Part shown: one piece after another, positions 1-5,828 of the stretch
Position numbering within the stretch: the first letter of the stretch is position 1
Layout: the number at the start of each line of letters is the position of its first letter
Assembly (NCBI GenBank): GCA_913775005.1
Contig: CAJYKY010000486.1
Coordinates: 1-6,273, forward strand
Length of the DNA: 6,273 nt
Direction of reading: 5' to 3'
Origin: an uncultured Achromobacter sp.
GTDB taxonomy: Bacteria > Pseudomonadota > Gammaproteobacteria > Burkholderiales > Burkholderiaceae_B
Translations under genes and position numbers: made by a program
Notes under the pieces: model-generated
Seen by the model: the letters and a program-made list of their open reading frames with translations, nothing else
What the model was told of the DNA's origin: nothing
Database searches by the model: none

Positions 1-10
1 TCCGAAGGCA

Positions 11-80
11 GCGGCCAGAGGCCGCAACGAGGATGACGCAGGGGGAGTCCGGAGCGAAGGCTCCGGACCGCAATCGTTGC
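11..80. repeat. Cluster of nested inverted repeats (left-edge non-coding DNA)
   Basis: Three perfect pairings are visible. Stem 1 is GCGGCC (11-16) with GGCCGC (20-25) around a 3-base loop. Stem 2 is GTCCGGAGC (47-55) with GCTCCGGAC (60-68) around a GAAG tetraloop. Stem 3 is GCAACGA (24-30) with TCGTTGC (74-80), which would enclose stem 2. Stems 1 and 3 share bases 24-25, so they cannot both be complete at once. No convincing gene lies here: a short + frame stops at 34-36, and the longer open frames look like GC-rich noise. The stretch could be the 3' untranslated end of an upstream + strand gene, a small RNA, or an intergenic repeat element. The sequence alone does not decide between these. 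Confidence 0.55.
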
Positions 81-96
81 CCCGCGCACCCCGGCC

Positions 97-116
97 GGCC
101 GCGCGGGTGGCCTTTT
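97..116 (+). terminator. Candidate intrinsic terminator
   Basis: GGCCGC (97-102) can pair with GTGGCC (107-112), including one G-U pair, around a 4-base GCGG loop. TTTT follows at once (113-116). This is the form of a short rho-independent terminator read on the + strand. It would end a transcript entering from the left edge and shield the 3' end of the convergent SET gene, whose stop is at 122-124. The T run is short and nearby GGCC palindromes offer competing folds, so the call is moderate. Confidence 0.4.
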
Positions 117-121
117 GGGGC

Positions 122-631
122 TCACGCTGGGTCTTGCGTCTCTTCTTTCTTTTTCTTCTTGGTCTTCAGCGCCAGCATCGTGCCTCGGCACGGGGGCGTG
201 CCGCAAAGGCAGCGGTAGCCTTCCTTTAGCGACTTGGTGATGCGGCCGTCCAGGACCAGGCCGTAGTCGTAAAAGAGTTCGGTGCCGCGTGCGATGTCTT
301 GCAGCGCGACGATGTAGACGCGCTTGCCGTGTCTGCCTTCCTGGGCCTCGCAGTTGGGCTGGCAGGAATGGTTGATCCAACGCGCGTCGTTGCCCTGGTC
401 GCCGCCGTCGATCACGCGGCCGGAGCTGAGCGCGAAGAAGAAGGTGTGGAAGGGATCGTCGGGGTTGGTCGGGTGGCGGCGGTCGGCTTCTTTGGCGCTG
501 ATGCGTTCGCCGCCGTACTCGATGATGCGCGTGCCGGCGGGGATCTTGCGGGCGGCGAAGACGCCGTTGCCATGTAGCTTGGAGCGGCGGACGACGTGCC
601 AGGGCTTGATCGGGGGGGCTTCGGTGGTCAT
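122..631 (-). CDS. SET-domain protein-lysine methyltransferase
   Basis: Predicted 169-residue SET-domain enzyme that would transfer methyl groups from S-adenosylmethionine to lysine side chains, probably in the cytoplasm. Almost the whole protein is the domain. GNG at 21-23 is the GxG cofactor motif. RWINHSCQPNCEA at 84-96 contains the hallmark NHSC. ELFYDYG at 118-124 carries the usual active-site tyrosines. CLCGTPPC (Cys141, 143 and 148) is a post-SET motif that with Cys90 could hold a zinc ion. The C-terminus is a basic tail with KTKKKKKEE at about 157-164. The ATG at 629-631 is the only reasonable start, because the next Met is residue 152; no clear Shine-Dalgarno sequence precedes it. 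The gene stands alone and diverges from the bestrophin-like gene. Family assignment is firm; the target protein is unknown and no host-directed secretion signal is visible. Confidence 0.9.
   Translation of the reverse strand: MTTEAPPIKPWHVVRRSKLHGNGVFAARKIPAGTRIIEYGGERISAKEADRRHPTNPDDPFHTFFFALSSGRVIDGGDQGNDARWINHSCQPNCEAQEGRHGKRVYIVALQDIARGTELFYDYGLVLDGRITKSLKEGYRCLCGTPPCRGTMLALKTKKKKKEETQDPA
612..618. repeat. Seven-base G/C homopolymer at the start of the SET gene
   Basis: Seven consecutive G on the + strand read as seven C in the coding strand of the SET gene, across codons 5-7 (GCC CCC CCG, Ala-Pro-Pro). A gain or loss of one base here would shift the frame only about 15 bases after the start, with no downstream in-frame ATG able to rescue the domain. 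Confidence 0.8.
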
Positions 632-705
632 GGAGGCGTGTGTGGCGGCGTGAGTGGCGGCTGTGTGGGGGCGAAGAGACGAAAAGGCGGAACAGACGAA
701 ACAGA

Positions 706-711
706 ATTATA
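706..711 (-). promoter_or_regulatory. Candidate -10 box for the SET gene
   Basis: The minus strand reads a perfect TATAAT here, within a short AT-rich island in otherwise GC-rich DNA, about 75 bases upstream of the SET start codon. No good -35 hexamer sits 16-18 bases further upstream (TGATCC at the 17-base spacing), so this may be a weak or activator-dependent promoter, or chance. The 632-778 gap must hold promoters for both divergent genes. Confidence 0.3.
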
Positions 712-778
712 TCGACGCGTGTTTGACAGGATCACAGGCGTATAGTGACCGCCGCCTTGTCCTTCGTTGATATTCATC

Positions 779-1699
779 ATGATCGTCCGTCCGCGTCCTT
801 CTGCGCTGGCTCTGTTCTTTGTGTTGCGCGGGTCCATCATCCCGCGCATTCTCGTACGGCTTGTCGTCATCACGCTGTTGTCGTGCGTGGTGGTGTGGAT
901 GTACCACCGGCAGCTGTTTTCGCCGGCGCATCTGACGGCGGTGCCGTTCTCTCTGTTCGGCTTGGCCCTGTCTGTCTTCATGGGCTTTCGCAACAACGTC
1001 TGTTATGACCGCTGGTGGGAAGCTCGCAAGCAATGGGGCGACTTGATTGTGCAGGCGCGCAGTCTGGCGCGTGAGAGTGCGGTGTTGCTGGCGGCCAGTA
1101 CGGCTAATCCTGTGCAGGAGCGGCTGGTGCGGCGTTGCATTGGGTTTGGGTATGGGCTGGCGGCGCGTTTGCGTGGCGAAGACATGGTTGAAGCGGTGCG
1201 TCCCTGGGTGCAGCAGGACGAGCTCGATACGCTGGCCAGTTGCCGCAATGTGCCGGATGCGCTGCTGATGGCGATCAACCGTGATCTGGCGGCCTGTTTG
1301 CGGCGCGGGGAACTGACCGACATTCTGTATCAGGGGCTGACGCAGCGCGTGGCGCAGTGTGCGGCGATTCAGGCGGCTTGTGAGCGCATCAAGTTCACGC
1401 CCTGTCCGTTTGCCTATTCTTTGTTGCTGCATCGCACGGCGTGGTTGTTCTGTTTGCTGTTGCCGTTTGGGCTGGTGGGCACGTTGGAATATCTGACGCC
1501 GCTGGCGGTGCTGATCATTGCCTATACGTTCTTCGGCCTGGATGCGCTCGGCGACGAGCTGGAAGATCCGTTCGGCTTGGAAGAGAACGATTTGCCGCTG
1601 TCGGCGCTGGCGCGGGTGATCGAGATTGATTTGCTCGATGGCTTGGGCGTGCATCCGTTGCCGGAGTCGGCCGCGCCGGTGGATTTCGTATTGCGGTGA
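779..1699 (+). CDS. Bestrophin/YneE-family membrane channel protein
   Basis: Predicted 306-residue inner-membrane protein of the bestrophin-like UPF0187/YneE family; eukaryotic relatives are anion channels and bacterial ones have been described as ion channels. Hydrophobic segments lie at about 22-42, 55-72, 210-233 and 239-254. Family hallmarks are FRNNVCYDRWWEARKQWG at about 70-87, RIKFTPCPFAYSLLLHRT at about 203-220, and the acidic LDALGDELEDPFGLEENDLPL near 254-274. Length is normal for the family. I chose ATG 779, giving MIVRPRPS, the usual family N-terminus. An in-frame TTG at 767 would add four residues. Neither start has a clear Shine-Dalgarno sequence. The gene diverges from the SET gene and converges on the Lrp-type gene with 22 bases between stops. 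No functional partner is evident. Family call is firm; ion selectivity cannot be read here. Confidence 0.9.
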   Translation: MIVRPRPSALALFFVLRGSIIPRILVRLVVITLLSCVVVWMYHRQLFSPAHLTAVPFSLFGLALSVFMGFRNNVCYDRWWEARKQWGDLIVQARSLARESAVLLAASTANPVQERLVRRCIGFGYGLAARLRGEDMVEAVRPWVQQDELDTLASCRNVPDALLMAINRDLAACLRRGELTDILYQGLTQRVAQCAAIQAACERIKFTPCPFAYSLLLHRTAWLFCLLLPFGLVGTLEYLTPLAVLIIAYTFFGLDALGDELEDPFGLEENDLPLSALARVIEIDLLDGLGVHPLPESAAPVDFVLR

Positions 1700-1721
1700 T
1701 GCGTCCCTGCGCCCTGCCCTG

Positions 1722-2192
1722 TCATCCCCCGGGGCCGGTCAGCGGCAGCATGGTTTCCTTCAAGCGGCGCAGGACGAAGCAGGATTTGCTGTGGCGGATG
1801 CCGGGGATGCGGTAAAGCTGTTCGCGCAGCAGGCGTTCGTAGTCGCGGGTGTCGCGCACGGCGATGCGGATGTAGTAGTCGTAGTCGCCAGATACCAGGA
1901 AGGCTTCCAGCACTTCGGGGATGGCGGCCAGCGCGCGGCCGAATTCGTATAGCGTTTCTTCGCTGTGGCTTTCCAGGGTGACGTGCACGATCACCGTGTC
2001 CATGAAGCCGAGGCTGGCGGGGTCGATGTCCACCGTGTAGCCGCGGATCACGCCCGCGCTTTCCATGCGTTTGATGCGATTCCAGCAGGGTGTGGACGAC
2101 AATCCGACGGCGGCGCCGATGTCGTTCAGGCTGGCGCGCGCGTTCTCTTGCAGCACCTTCAAGATGGCCAGGTCAAACTTGTCGAGGTTCAT
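1722..2192 (-). CDS. Lrp/AsnC-family transcriptional regulator
   Basis: Predicted 156-residue DNA-binding regulator of the feast/famine family. Residues 1-55 form the winged helix-turn-helix: NLDKFDLAILKVLQENARAS is the typical start, and SLNDIGAAVGLSSTPCWNRIKRME the recognition region. Residues 65-145 form the RAM ligand-binding and oligomerisation domain (VIVHVTLESHSEE, then SGDYDYYIRIAVRDTRDYE, then IPGIRHSKSCFVLRRLKE). The SGDYDY motif at about 101-106 is the family's usual effector-site loop. The ATG at 2190-2192 gives the standard N-terminus and has an AAGGA 10 bases upstream; the same frame stays open far upstream, antisense to the synthase gene, but that is not protein. It is divergent from the acetolactate synthase gene, the classical arrangement for a local Lrp regulator acting on its neighbour and on itself. 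The likely effector is a branched-chain or other amino acid, by inference. Confidence 0.93.
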   Translation of the reverse strand: MNLDKFDLAILKVLQENARASLNDIGAAVGLSSTPCWNRIKRMESAGVIRGYTVDIDPASLGFMDTVIVHVTLESHSEETLYEFGRALAAIPEVLEAFLVSGDYDYYIRIAVRDTRDYERLLREQLYRIPGIRHSKSCFVLRRLKETMLPLTGPGG

Positions 2193-2202
2193 TTTCTTTG
2201 AT

Positions 2203-2207
2203 TCCTT
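2203..2207 (-). promoter_or_regulatory. Ribosome binding site of the Lrp-type gene
   Basis: The minus strand reads AAGGA ending 10 bases before the ATG at 2192. It supports that start over the much longer open frame that continues antisense to the synthase gene. Confidence 0.5.
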
Positions 2208-2214
2208 GAATTCG

Positions 2215-2229
2215 AAGATAAATTTACTC
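2215..2229. promoter_or_regulatory. Candidate Lrp-type operator, site A
   Basis: AAGATAAATTTACTC matches the E. coli Lrp consensus YAGHAWATTWTDCTR at 11 of 15 positions and contains the 8-bp palindrome TAAATTTA (2219-2226). It lies between the divergent regulator and synthase genes, 22 bases upstream of the regulator's start codon. A resemblance to the E. coli site is only suggestive for a distant paralogue. Confidence 0.35.
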
Positions 2230-2254
2230 TGATCGGCCGGTATTCGTGGAAAAG

Positions 2255-2269
2255 AAGATAAAAATTCTT
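2255..2269. promoter_or_regulatory. Candidate Lrp-type operator, site B
   Basis: AAGATAAAAATTCTT matches the Lrp consensus at 10 of 15 positions and is flanked by the dyad GAAGA (2254-2258) / TCTTC (2266-2270). It repeats the GAAGATAAA core of site A exactly 40 bases further on, close to four helical turns, so both would face roughly the same side of the DNA. It abuts the possible GTG start of the synthase at 2271, which favours the ATG at 2295 as the true start. Confidence 0.3.
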
Positions 2270-2270
2270 C

Positions 2271-4112
2271 GTGGCTACGAATAAGATAGATAGCATGAAC
2301 GATCGCCTGCACCCCACCGCCGCCGCCGCGCTTGCCGCCACTGATCGCCCCGTTGAGAACGGGGCGAAAATTCTGCTCGATACGCTGATTGCGCACGGTG
2401 TCGATACCGTGTTCGGGTATCCCGGGGGCGCGGTGCTGCCGCTCTATGACGCGCTTTACGCCGAGCCGCGCTTGCGCCATGTGCTGGTGCGCCATGAACA
2501 GGCGGCCGTGCACGCGGCCGAGGGCTATGCGCGCAGCACGGGCCGCACGGGCGTGGTGTTCGTGACGTCCGGCCCGGGCATGGCTAATACGACGTCCGGT
2601 CTGCTGGACGCGATGTGCGATTCGATTCCGGTGTTGTGTATCAGCGGCCAGGTGGCCACGGCCGCTATCGGCACCGACGCGTTTCAGGAGTGCGATGCCA
2701 TCGGTATTTCGCGTTCCGTCACCAAGTGGAATACGCAGATCCGCGCCGTGGATGATGTGGGCAATGTGGTGTCGCGCGCGTTCGAGCTGACGCGTCAGGG
2801 CCGCCCCGGCCCGGTGCTCGTGGATTTTCCCAAGGATGTGCAGCTGGCCGTGCCGCGCGATGCGGACGACGACGTGCCGGGCATGCCCTCGCAGCAGAAG
2901 TTGGCGGCGCTGCGTGCGCGGCGTCAGGCGGGCAAGCTGGCGCCGAAGTTGCCGCAGTCGGCCGTGCGCCGTGCGGCGGCGTTGATCAGCCAGGCCAAGC
3001 GCCCTATTTTTTATGGCGGCGGCGGGCTGGTGAATGCCGGTCCCGAGGCCTGCGAGGCCTTTACCGATCTGGTGCGCCACGCGGGCGCGCCCTGCACGCT
3101 GACGCTGATGGGCCTGGGCGCGTTCCCGGCGTCCGATCCGCAATTTGTGGGCATGCTGGGCATGCACGGTACGGTCGAGGCCAATCTGGCCATGCACAAC
3201 TCGGATCTGGTGGTGTGTATCGGAGCGCGCTTCGATGACCGCATCACGGGCAAGCTGTCGGAGTTTTGCCCGCATGCGCGCAAGATTCATATCGACATCG
3301 ATCCGGCGTCGATCAACAAGGTGGTGCGGGTGGATGTGGCGCTGGTGGGCGACTGCCTGCCGTTGGTGCGCGCGCTGCGCGCGGAATTGGGCGATACGCC
3401 GATGGACGCCGCGCTGCTGGCGCCGTGGTTCAAGCGGATCGAGGCGTGGCGCCGCCAGGATTGCCTGGGCTTCACGCCTGCGGCCGACGCGATCTTGCCG
3501 CAGCATTTGATGTCACGCTTGAATGCGGCGTTGGCGGACCGGGATGCGATTGTGTCTACCGACGTGGGCCAGCATCAGATGTGGGCGGCGCAGTATCTGC
3601 GGTTCGACAAGCCGAACCGGTGGCTGACGTCGGGCGGCGCGGGCACGATGGGTTATGGCGTGCCGGCGGCGATTGGCGCGCAGGTGGCGCATCCGGACAA
3701 GACGGTGGTCTGCGTCAGCGGCGATGCGTCGGTGCTGATGAACATCCAGGAATTGTCGACGGCCATGCAGCACCAGACGCCGGTGAAGGTGGTGTTGTGC
3801 AACAACGGCTATATGGGCATGGTGCGGCAGTGGCAGGAGCTGATCCATGGCGGCCGCTACAGCCATAGCTACAACGCGTCGCTGCCCGATTTTGTGGCGC
3901 TCGCACGCGCGTTCGGTTGGGGCGCCGCGCGGGTGGACGACCCGGCCAAGCTGGACGCCGCCTTGGCCGAATGCCTGGCCCATGACGGGCCGTACTTCCT
4001 GGACGTGGCGGTGACCGCACAGGAAAACTGCTTCCCGATGATGCCGGCCGGGCATGGCCACCAGAAGATGATGCTGGCCGAAGGAGTCTGGTATCAGGAC
4101 GAGACGACCTGA
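2271..4112 (+). CDS. Acetolactate (acetohydroxyacid) synthase large subunit
   Basis: Predicted ThDP- and FAD-dependent enzyme joining two pyruvates, or pyruvate and 2-ketobutyrate, in the first common step of valine, leucine and isoleucine synthesis. It has 613 residues from GTG 2271 or 605 from ATG 2295; neither has a strong Shine-Dalgarno sequence, and conserved sequence begins near residue 30. Numbered from the GTG: the N-terminal ThDP domain has FGYPGGAVLPLYDAL and catalytic Glu76 in RHEQ. The central domain has GARFDDRITGK (318-328), typical of FAD-binding biosynthetic enzymes. The C-terminal ThDP/Mg motif is GDAS (484-487) to NN (511-512). GMVRQW places Trp521 where AHAS enzymes have the tryptophan linked to 2-ketobutyrate preference, which argues against a catabolic AlsS. 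GDAS replaces the commoner GDGS. No small-subunit gene follows, so it may be a second isozyme or borrow IlvH from elsewhere. The divergent Lrp-type gene is its probable regulator. Confidence 0.92.
   Translation: MATNKIDSMNDRLHPTAAAALAATDRPVENGAKILLDTLIAHGVDTVFGYPGGAVLPLYDALYAEPRLRHVLVRHEQAAVHAAEGYARSTGRTGVVFVTSGPGMANTTSGLLDAMCDSIPVLCISGQVATAAIGTDAFQECDAIGISRSVTKWNTQIRAVDDVGNVVSRAFELTRQGRPGPVLVDFPKDVQLAVPRDADDDVPGMPSQQKLAALRARRQAGKLAPKLPQSAVRRAAALISQAKRPIFYGGGGLVNAGPEACEAFTDLVRHAGAPCTLTLMGLGAFPASDPQFVGMLGMHGTVEANLAMHNSDLVVCIGARFDDRITGKLSEFCPHARKIHIDIDPASINKVVRVDVALVGDCLPLVRALRAELGDTPMDAALLAPWFKRIEAWRRQDCLGFTPAADAILPQHLMSRLNAALADRDAIVSTDVGQHQMWAAQYLRFDKPNRWLTSGGAGTMGYGVPAAIGAQVAHPDKTVVCVSGDASVLMNIQELSTAMQHQTPVKVVLCNNGYMGMVRQWQELIHGGRYSHSYNASLPDFVALARAFGWGAARVDDPAKLDAALAECLAHDGPYFLDVAVTAQENCFPMMPAGHGHQKMMLAEGVWYQDETT
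2345..2367 (+). repeat. Perfect 10-bp hairpin in the early synthase coding region
   Basis: TCGCCCCGTT (2345-2354) pairs perfectly with AACGGGGCGA (2358-2367) around a GAG loop. It begins 50 bases after ATG 2295 and lies in the poorly conserved N-terminal extension (codons for DRPVENGA), just before the conserved NGAKILLDTL segment. There is no T run after it on either strand, so it is not a plain intrinsic terminator. It could pause RNA polymerase or ribosomes, or be chance in GC-rich DNA. Confidence 0.5.
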
Positions 4113-4137
4113 GTGCGCGGCGTGGGGGCCGGTCCCG

Positions 4138-4923
4138 TCAGAATTGGATGGACAAGCCCCCGTCGACGACTAATACATGTCCGTTCACATACGACGCCGC
4201 CGGTGATGCCAGGAACACCGCCGCGCCGGCGATTTCCTCGGGTTCGCCCCAGCGGCCGGTCGGATTGCGCGCCGCGATTCTTGGGCCGACATTCGGGTCC
4301 GCCACCATGTCCGCGTTCGTCTCGGTCGCGAACGTACCCGGCGCAATCGCATTGCTGGTGATGTGGTGGCCGCCGAATTCCGCCGCCAGCGCACGCACCA
4401 TGCCTGTCAGGCCTTGCTTGGCCGCCGGATAGACGGCATCGCCCGCGCGGGCCAGCTCGCCCACCACCGACGTGATTGCGATCAGGCGCCCGCCGCCCTG
4501 CCGCAACATGCGCTCGGCCGAGAATTTGGCCAGCAGCATGCCCGCGACGAGATCGGTGTCGATCAATTCGCGGATCTCGGCCGGGCTGGTGTCGCGCAGC
4601 GTCTTGCGATTGCGTGCGCCCACATTGTTCACCAGCACATCCAGCCGCCCGTGTTCGTCATCGATGCGCTGGAAGGCGCGCGCCATGTCGGCGTCGTCGC
4701 TGACATCGAACGGCAAGGCGTGCGCGTCCAGCCCCGCAGTCGTCAGCTCGGCCGCGGCGGCATCCACCGCCGCGGCGTTGCGGCCATTGATCAGCACGCG
4801 CGCGCCGCAACCCGCCAGCGCCCGCGCGATGCAAAAGCCCAGGCCGCGCGCCGATCCGGTCACCAGCGCGACCTGGCCGGTCAAGTCGAAGTTGCGCAGA
4901 TAAGGGAGTGAAGATGAAGTCAT
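4138..4923 (-). CDS. SDR-family NAD(P)-dependent oxidoreductase
   Basis: Predicted 261-residue classical short-chain dehydrogenase, which would interconvert an alcohol and a ketone using NAD(P)H in the cytoplasm. TGSARGLG (22-29) is the Rossmann TGxxxGxG motif. NNVG (99-102) stands for the usual NNAG. Ser152, Tyr165 and Lys169 (in YPAAK) are the catalytic residues. NAIAPGTFATE near 191-201 is the PG motif after strand 6, and LVVDGGLSIQF is the typical end. The catalytic Asn position in IDTDLVAG reads Asp124. GRN at 47-49, after the second strand, would favour NADP over NAD. Overall style resembles gluconate 5-dehydrogenase-like SDRs, but substrate assignment from sequence is unreliable here. 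ATG 4921-4923 has an AGGA 8 bases upstream. It is the last gene of the minus-strand transporter operon, 37 bases after the permease, and converges on the synthase gene with 25 bases between stops. Confidence 0.9.
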   Translation of the reverse strand: MTSSSLPYLRNFDLTGQVALVTGSARGLGFCIARALAGCGARVLINGRNAAAVDAAAAELTTAGLDAHALPFDVSDDADMARAFQRIDDEHGRLDVLVNNVGARNRKTLRDTSPAEIRELIDTDLVAGMLLAKFSAERMLRQGGGRLIAITSVVGELARAGDAVYPAAKQGLTGMVRALAAEFGGHHITSNAIAPGTFATETNADMVADPNVGPRIAARNPTGRWGEPEEIAGAAVFLASPAASYVNGHVLVVDGGLSIQF

Positions 4924-4960
4924 TGAAGCTGTCCTGCGTTGTGCTGTCTGGTTTGCCGTT

Positions 4961-5815
4961 TTATTCCCTGAACTCCGGCGCCCAATGCAAAAGCCGCCGT
5001 TCCAGCCAGGTCACACAATAAACCAGCGCGATCCCGACGATGGACAGCAAGGTGACGGCCGCGAACATATCGGTGGCGTTCAGCGTGGCCAGCGCCGTGA
5101 TCATCAGATACCCCATGCCGGTGGTGGACCCGACAAACTCGGCCAGCACCACGCCGATCAGCGCAAAGCTGATGGCGTTGGGCAAGGCGGCGAAGGTCCA
5201 CGCCGCGGCAGTCGGGATGCGCACGCGCCACAGGATTTGGCGCGGTGAGCCGCCCAGCGTGCGGCAGAAATCGACCAGCTCGCGCTCGACGCTGCGCCCG
5301 CCCTTGTAGGTGTTGAAGAACACCAGGAAGAACACCACGAACCACGACGTCACCACCTTGGATGCCAGCCCCAGCCCGAAGAACATGGTGATGAGCGGCA
5401 CGAAGGCGATGCGCGGCATGGAGTTGAACGCCACGATGAAAGGGTTGAAGACGTCGGCCAGAAAGCGGCTGCGGCTTAGCGTCATGCCAACGATGAAGCC
5501 GCTGCCCACGCCCACCAGCAAGCCCACCATCGTGGCCTGCAAGGTCAGCCACAGATGCGGCCAGACCGAGCGCGGGCCGGGTTGCAGCCATTCCCACAGC
5601 CGCACGGCCACGCGCGATGGCTGGCTGATGAAGAAAGGATCGAACAGCGTGTTCTGCGTGAACCAGGGGATGCGCGTAAACGTCTCCCATGAACCCAGGA
5701 TGACGGCAAGAATCAGCACCTGCCACAAGGTGATGCGGGCGCGGCGCGCGATGGCGGCGCGGCGGTCCAGCCGCAGCTGGTCCTGCAAGGAATCGGAAGT
5801 CGCAGTGGGAATCAT
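4961..5815 (-). CDS. ABC transporter permease, nitrate/sulfonate/taurine type
   Basis: Predicted 284-residue inner-membrane permease of the SsuC/TauC-like binding-protein-dependent family. Hydrophobic segments fall at about 28-46, 88-112, 125-150, 152-168, 206-228 and 250-270, giving the usual six. The EAA-like cytoplasmic loop that contacts the ATPase is ELVDFCRTLGGSPRQILWRV at 179-198, ending in the conserved RIPTA; its first residues read ELVD rather than EAA, as is common in this subfamily. NPFIVAFNSMPRIAFVPLITMFFGLG (124-149) is a typical family segment. ATG 5813-5815 lies 13 bases after the ATPase stop, pointing to coupled translation; no Shine-Dalgarno sequence is clear. The frame stays open upstream into the ATPase gene, but that extension is antifamily in sequence and is rejected. 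Substrate unknown: sulfonates, taurine, nitrate, pyrimidine precursors and aromatic acids are all carried by relatives. Confidence 0.92.
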   Translation of the reverse strand: MIPTATSDSLQDQLRLDRRAAIARRARITLWQVLILAVILGSWETFTRIPWFTQNTLFDPFFISQPSRVAVRLWEWLQPGPRSVWPHLWLTLQATMVGLLVGVGSGFIVGMTLSRSRFLADVFNPFIVAFNSMPRIAFVPLITMFFGLGLASKVVTSWFVVFFLVFFNTYKGGRSVERELVDFCRTLGGSPRQILWRVRIPTAAAWTFAALPNAISFALIGVVLAEFVGSTTGMGYLMITALATLNATDMFAAVTLLSIVGIALVYCVTWLERRLLHWAPEFRE

Positions 5816-5828
5816 GGTGCGGATGGAG

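Noticed and set aside
33..218. Short + strand frame of 61 codons at the left edge
   Set aside because: It runs through the hairpins and the candidate terminator, then over the 3' end of the SET gene; its Phe run is the reverse of the lysine-coding tract.
723..746. TTGACA (723-728) and TATAGT (741-746) as a promoter for the bestrophin-like gene
   Set aside because: The hexamers look good singly, but the spacer is only 12 bases, too short for a normal sigma-70 promoter.
707..1654. 315-codon minus-strand frame opposite the bestrophin-like gene
   Set aside because: Low-complexity Arg/Gln/His composition; it is the shadow of a clearly conserved + strand membrane protein.
1700..1721. Terminator between the convergent bestrophin-like and Lrp genes
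   Set aside because: The 22-base gap is C-rich, without a clear stem or T run.
2193..3506. Long open frame extending the Lrp gene to 594 codons, antisense to the synthase
   Set aside because: The extension is Arg/His/Gln-rich with no family resemblance, as expected opposite a GC-rich gene. The standard Lrp N-terminus begins at 2192 with an AAGGA upstream.
4113..4137. Bidirectional terminator between the convergent synthase and SDR genes
   Set aside because: Only an imperfect GGGCCGGTCCC symmetry is present and there is no T run on either strand.
4751..4776. Perfect 10-bp inverted repeat with 6-base loop inside the SDR gene
   Set aside because: It encodes an alanine-rich helix (VDAAAAE region) where GCC/GCG repeats produce such symmetry by chance; no regulatory context.
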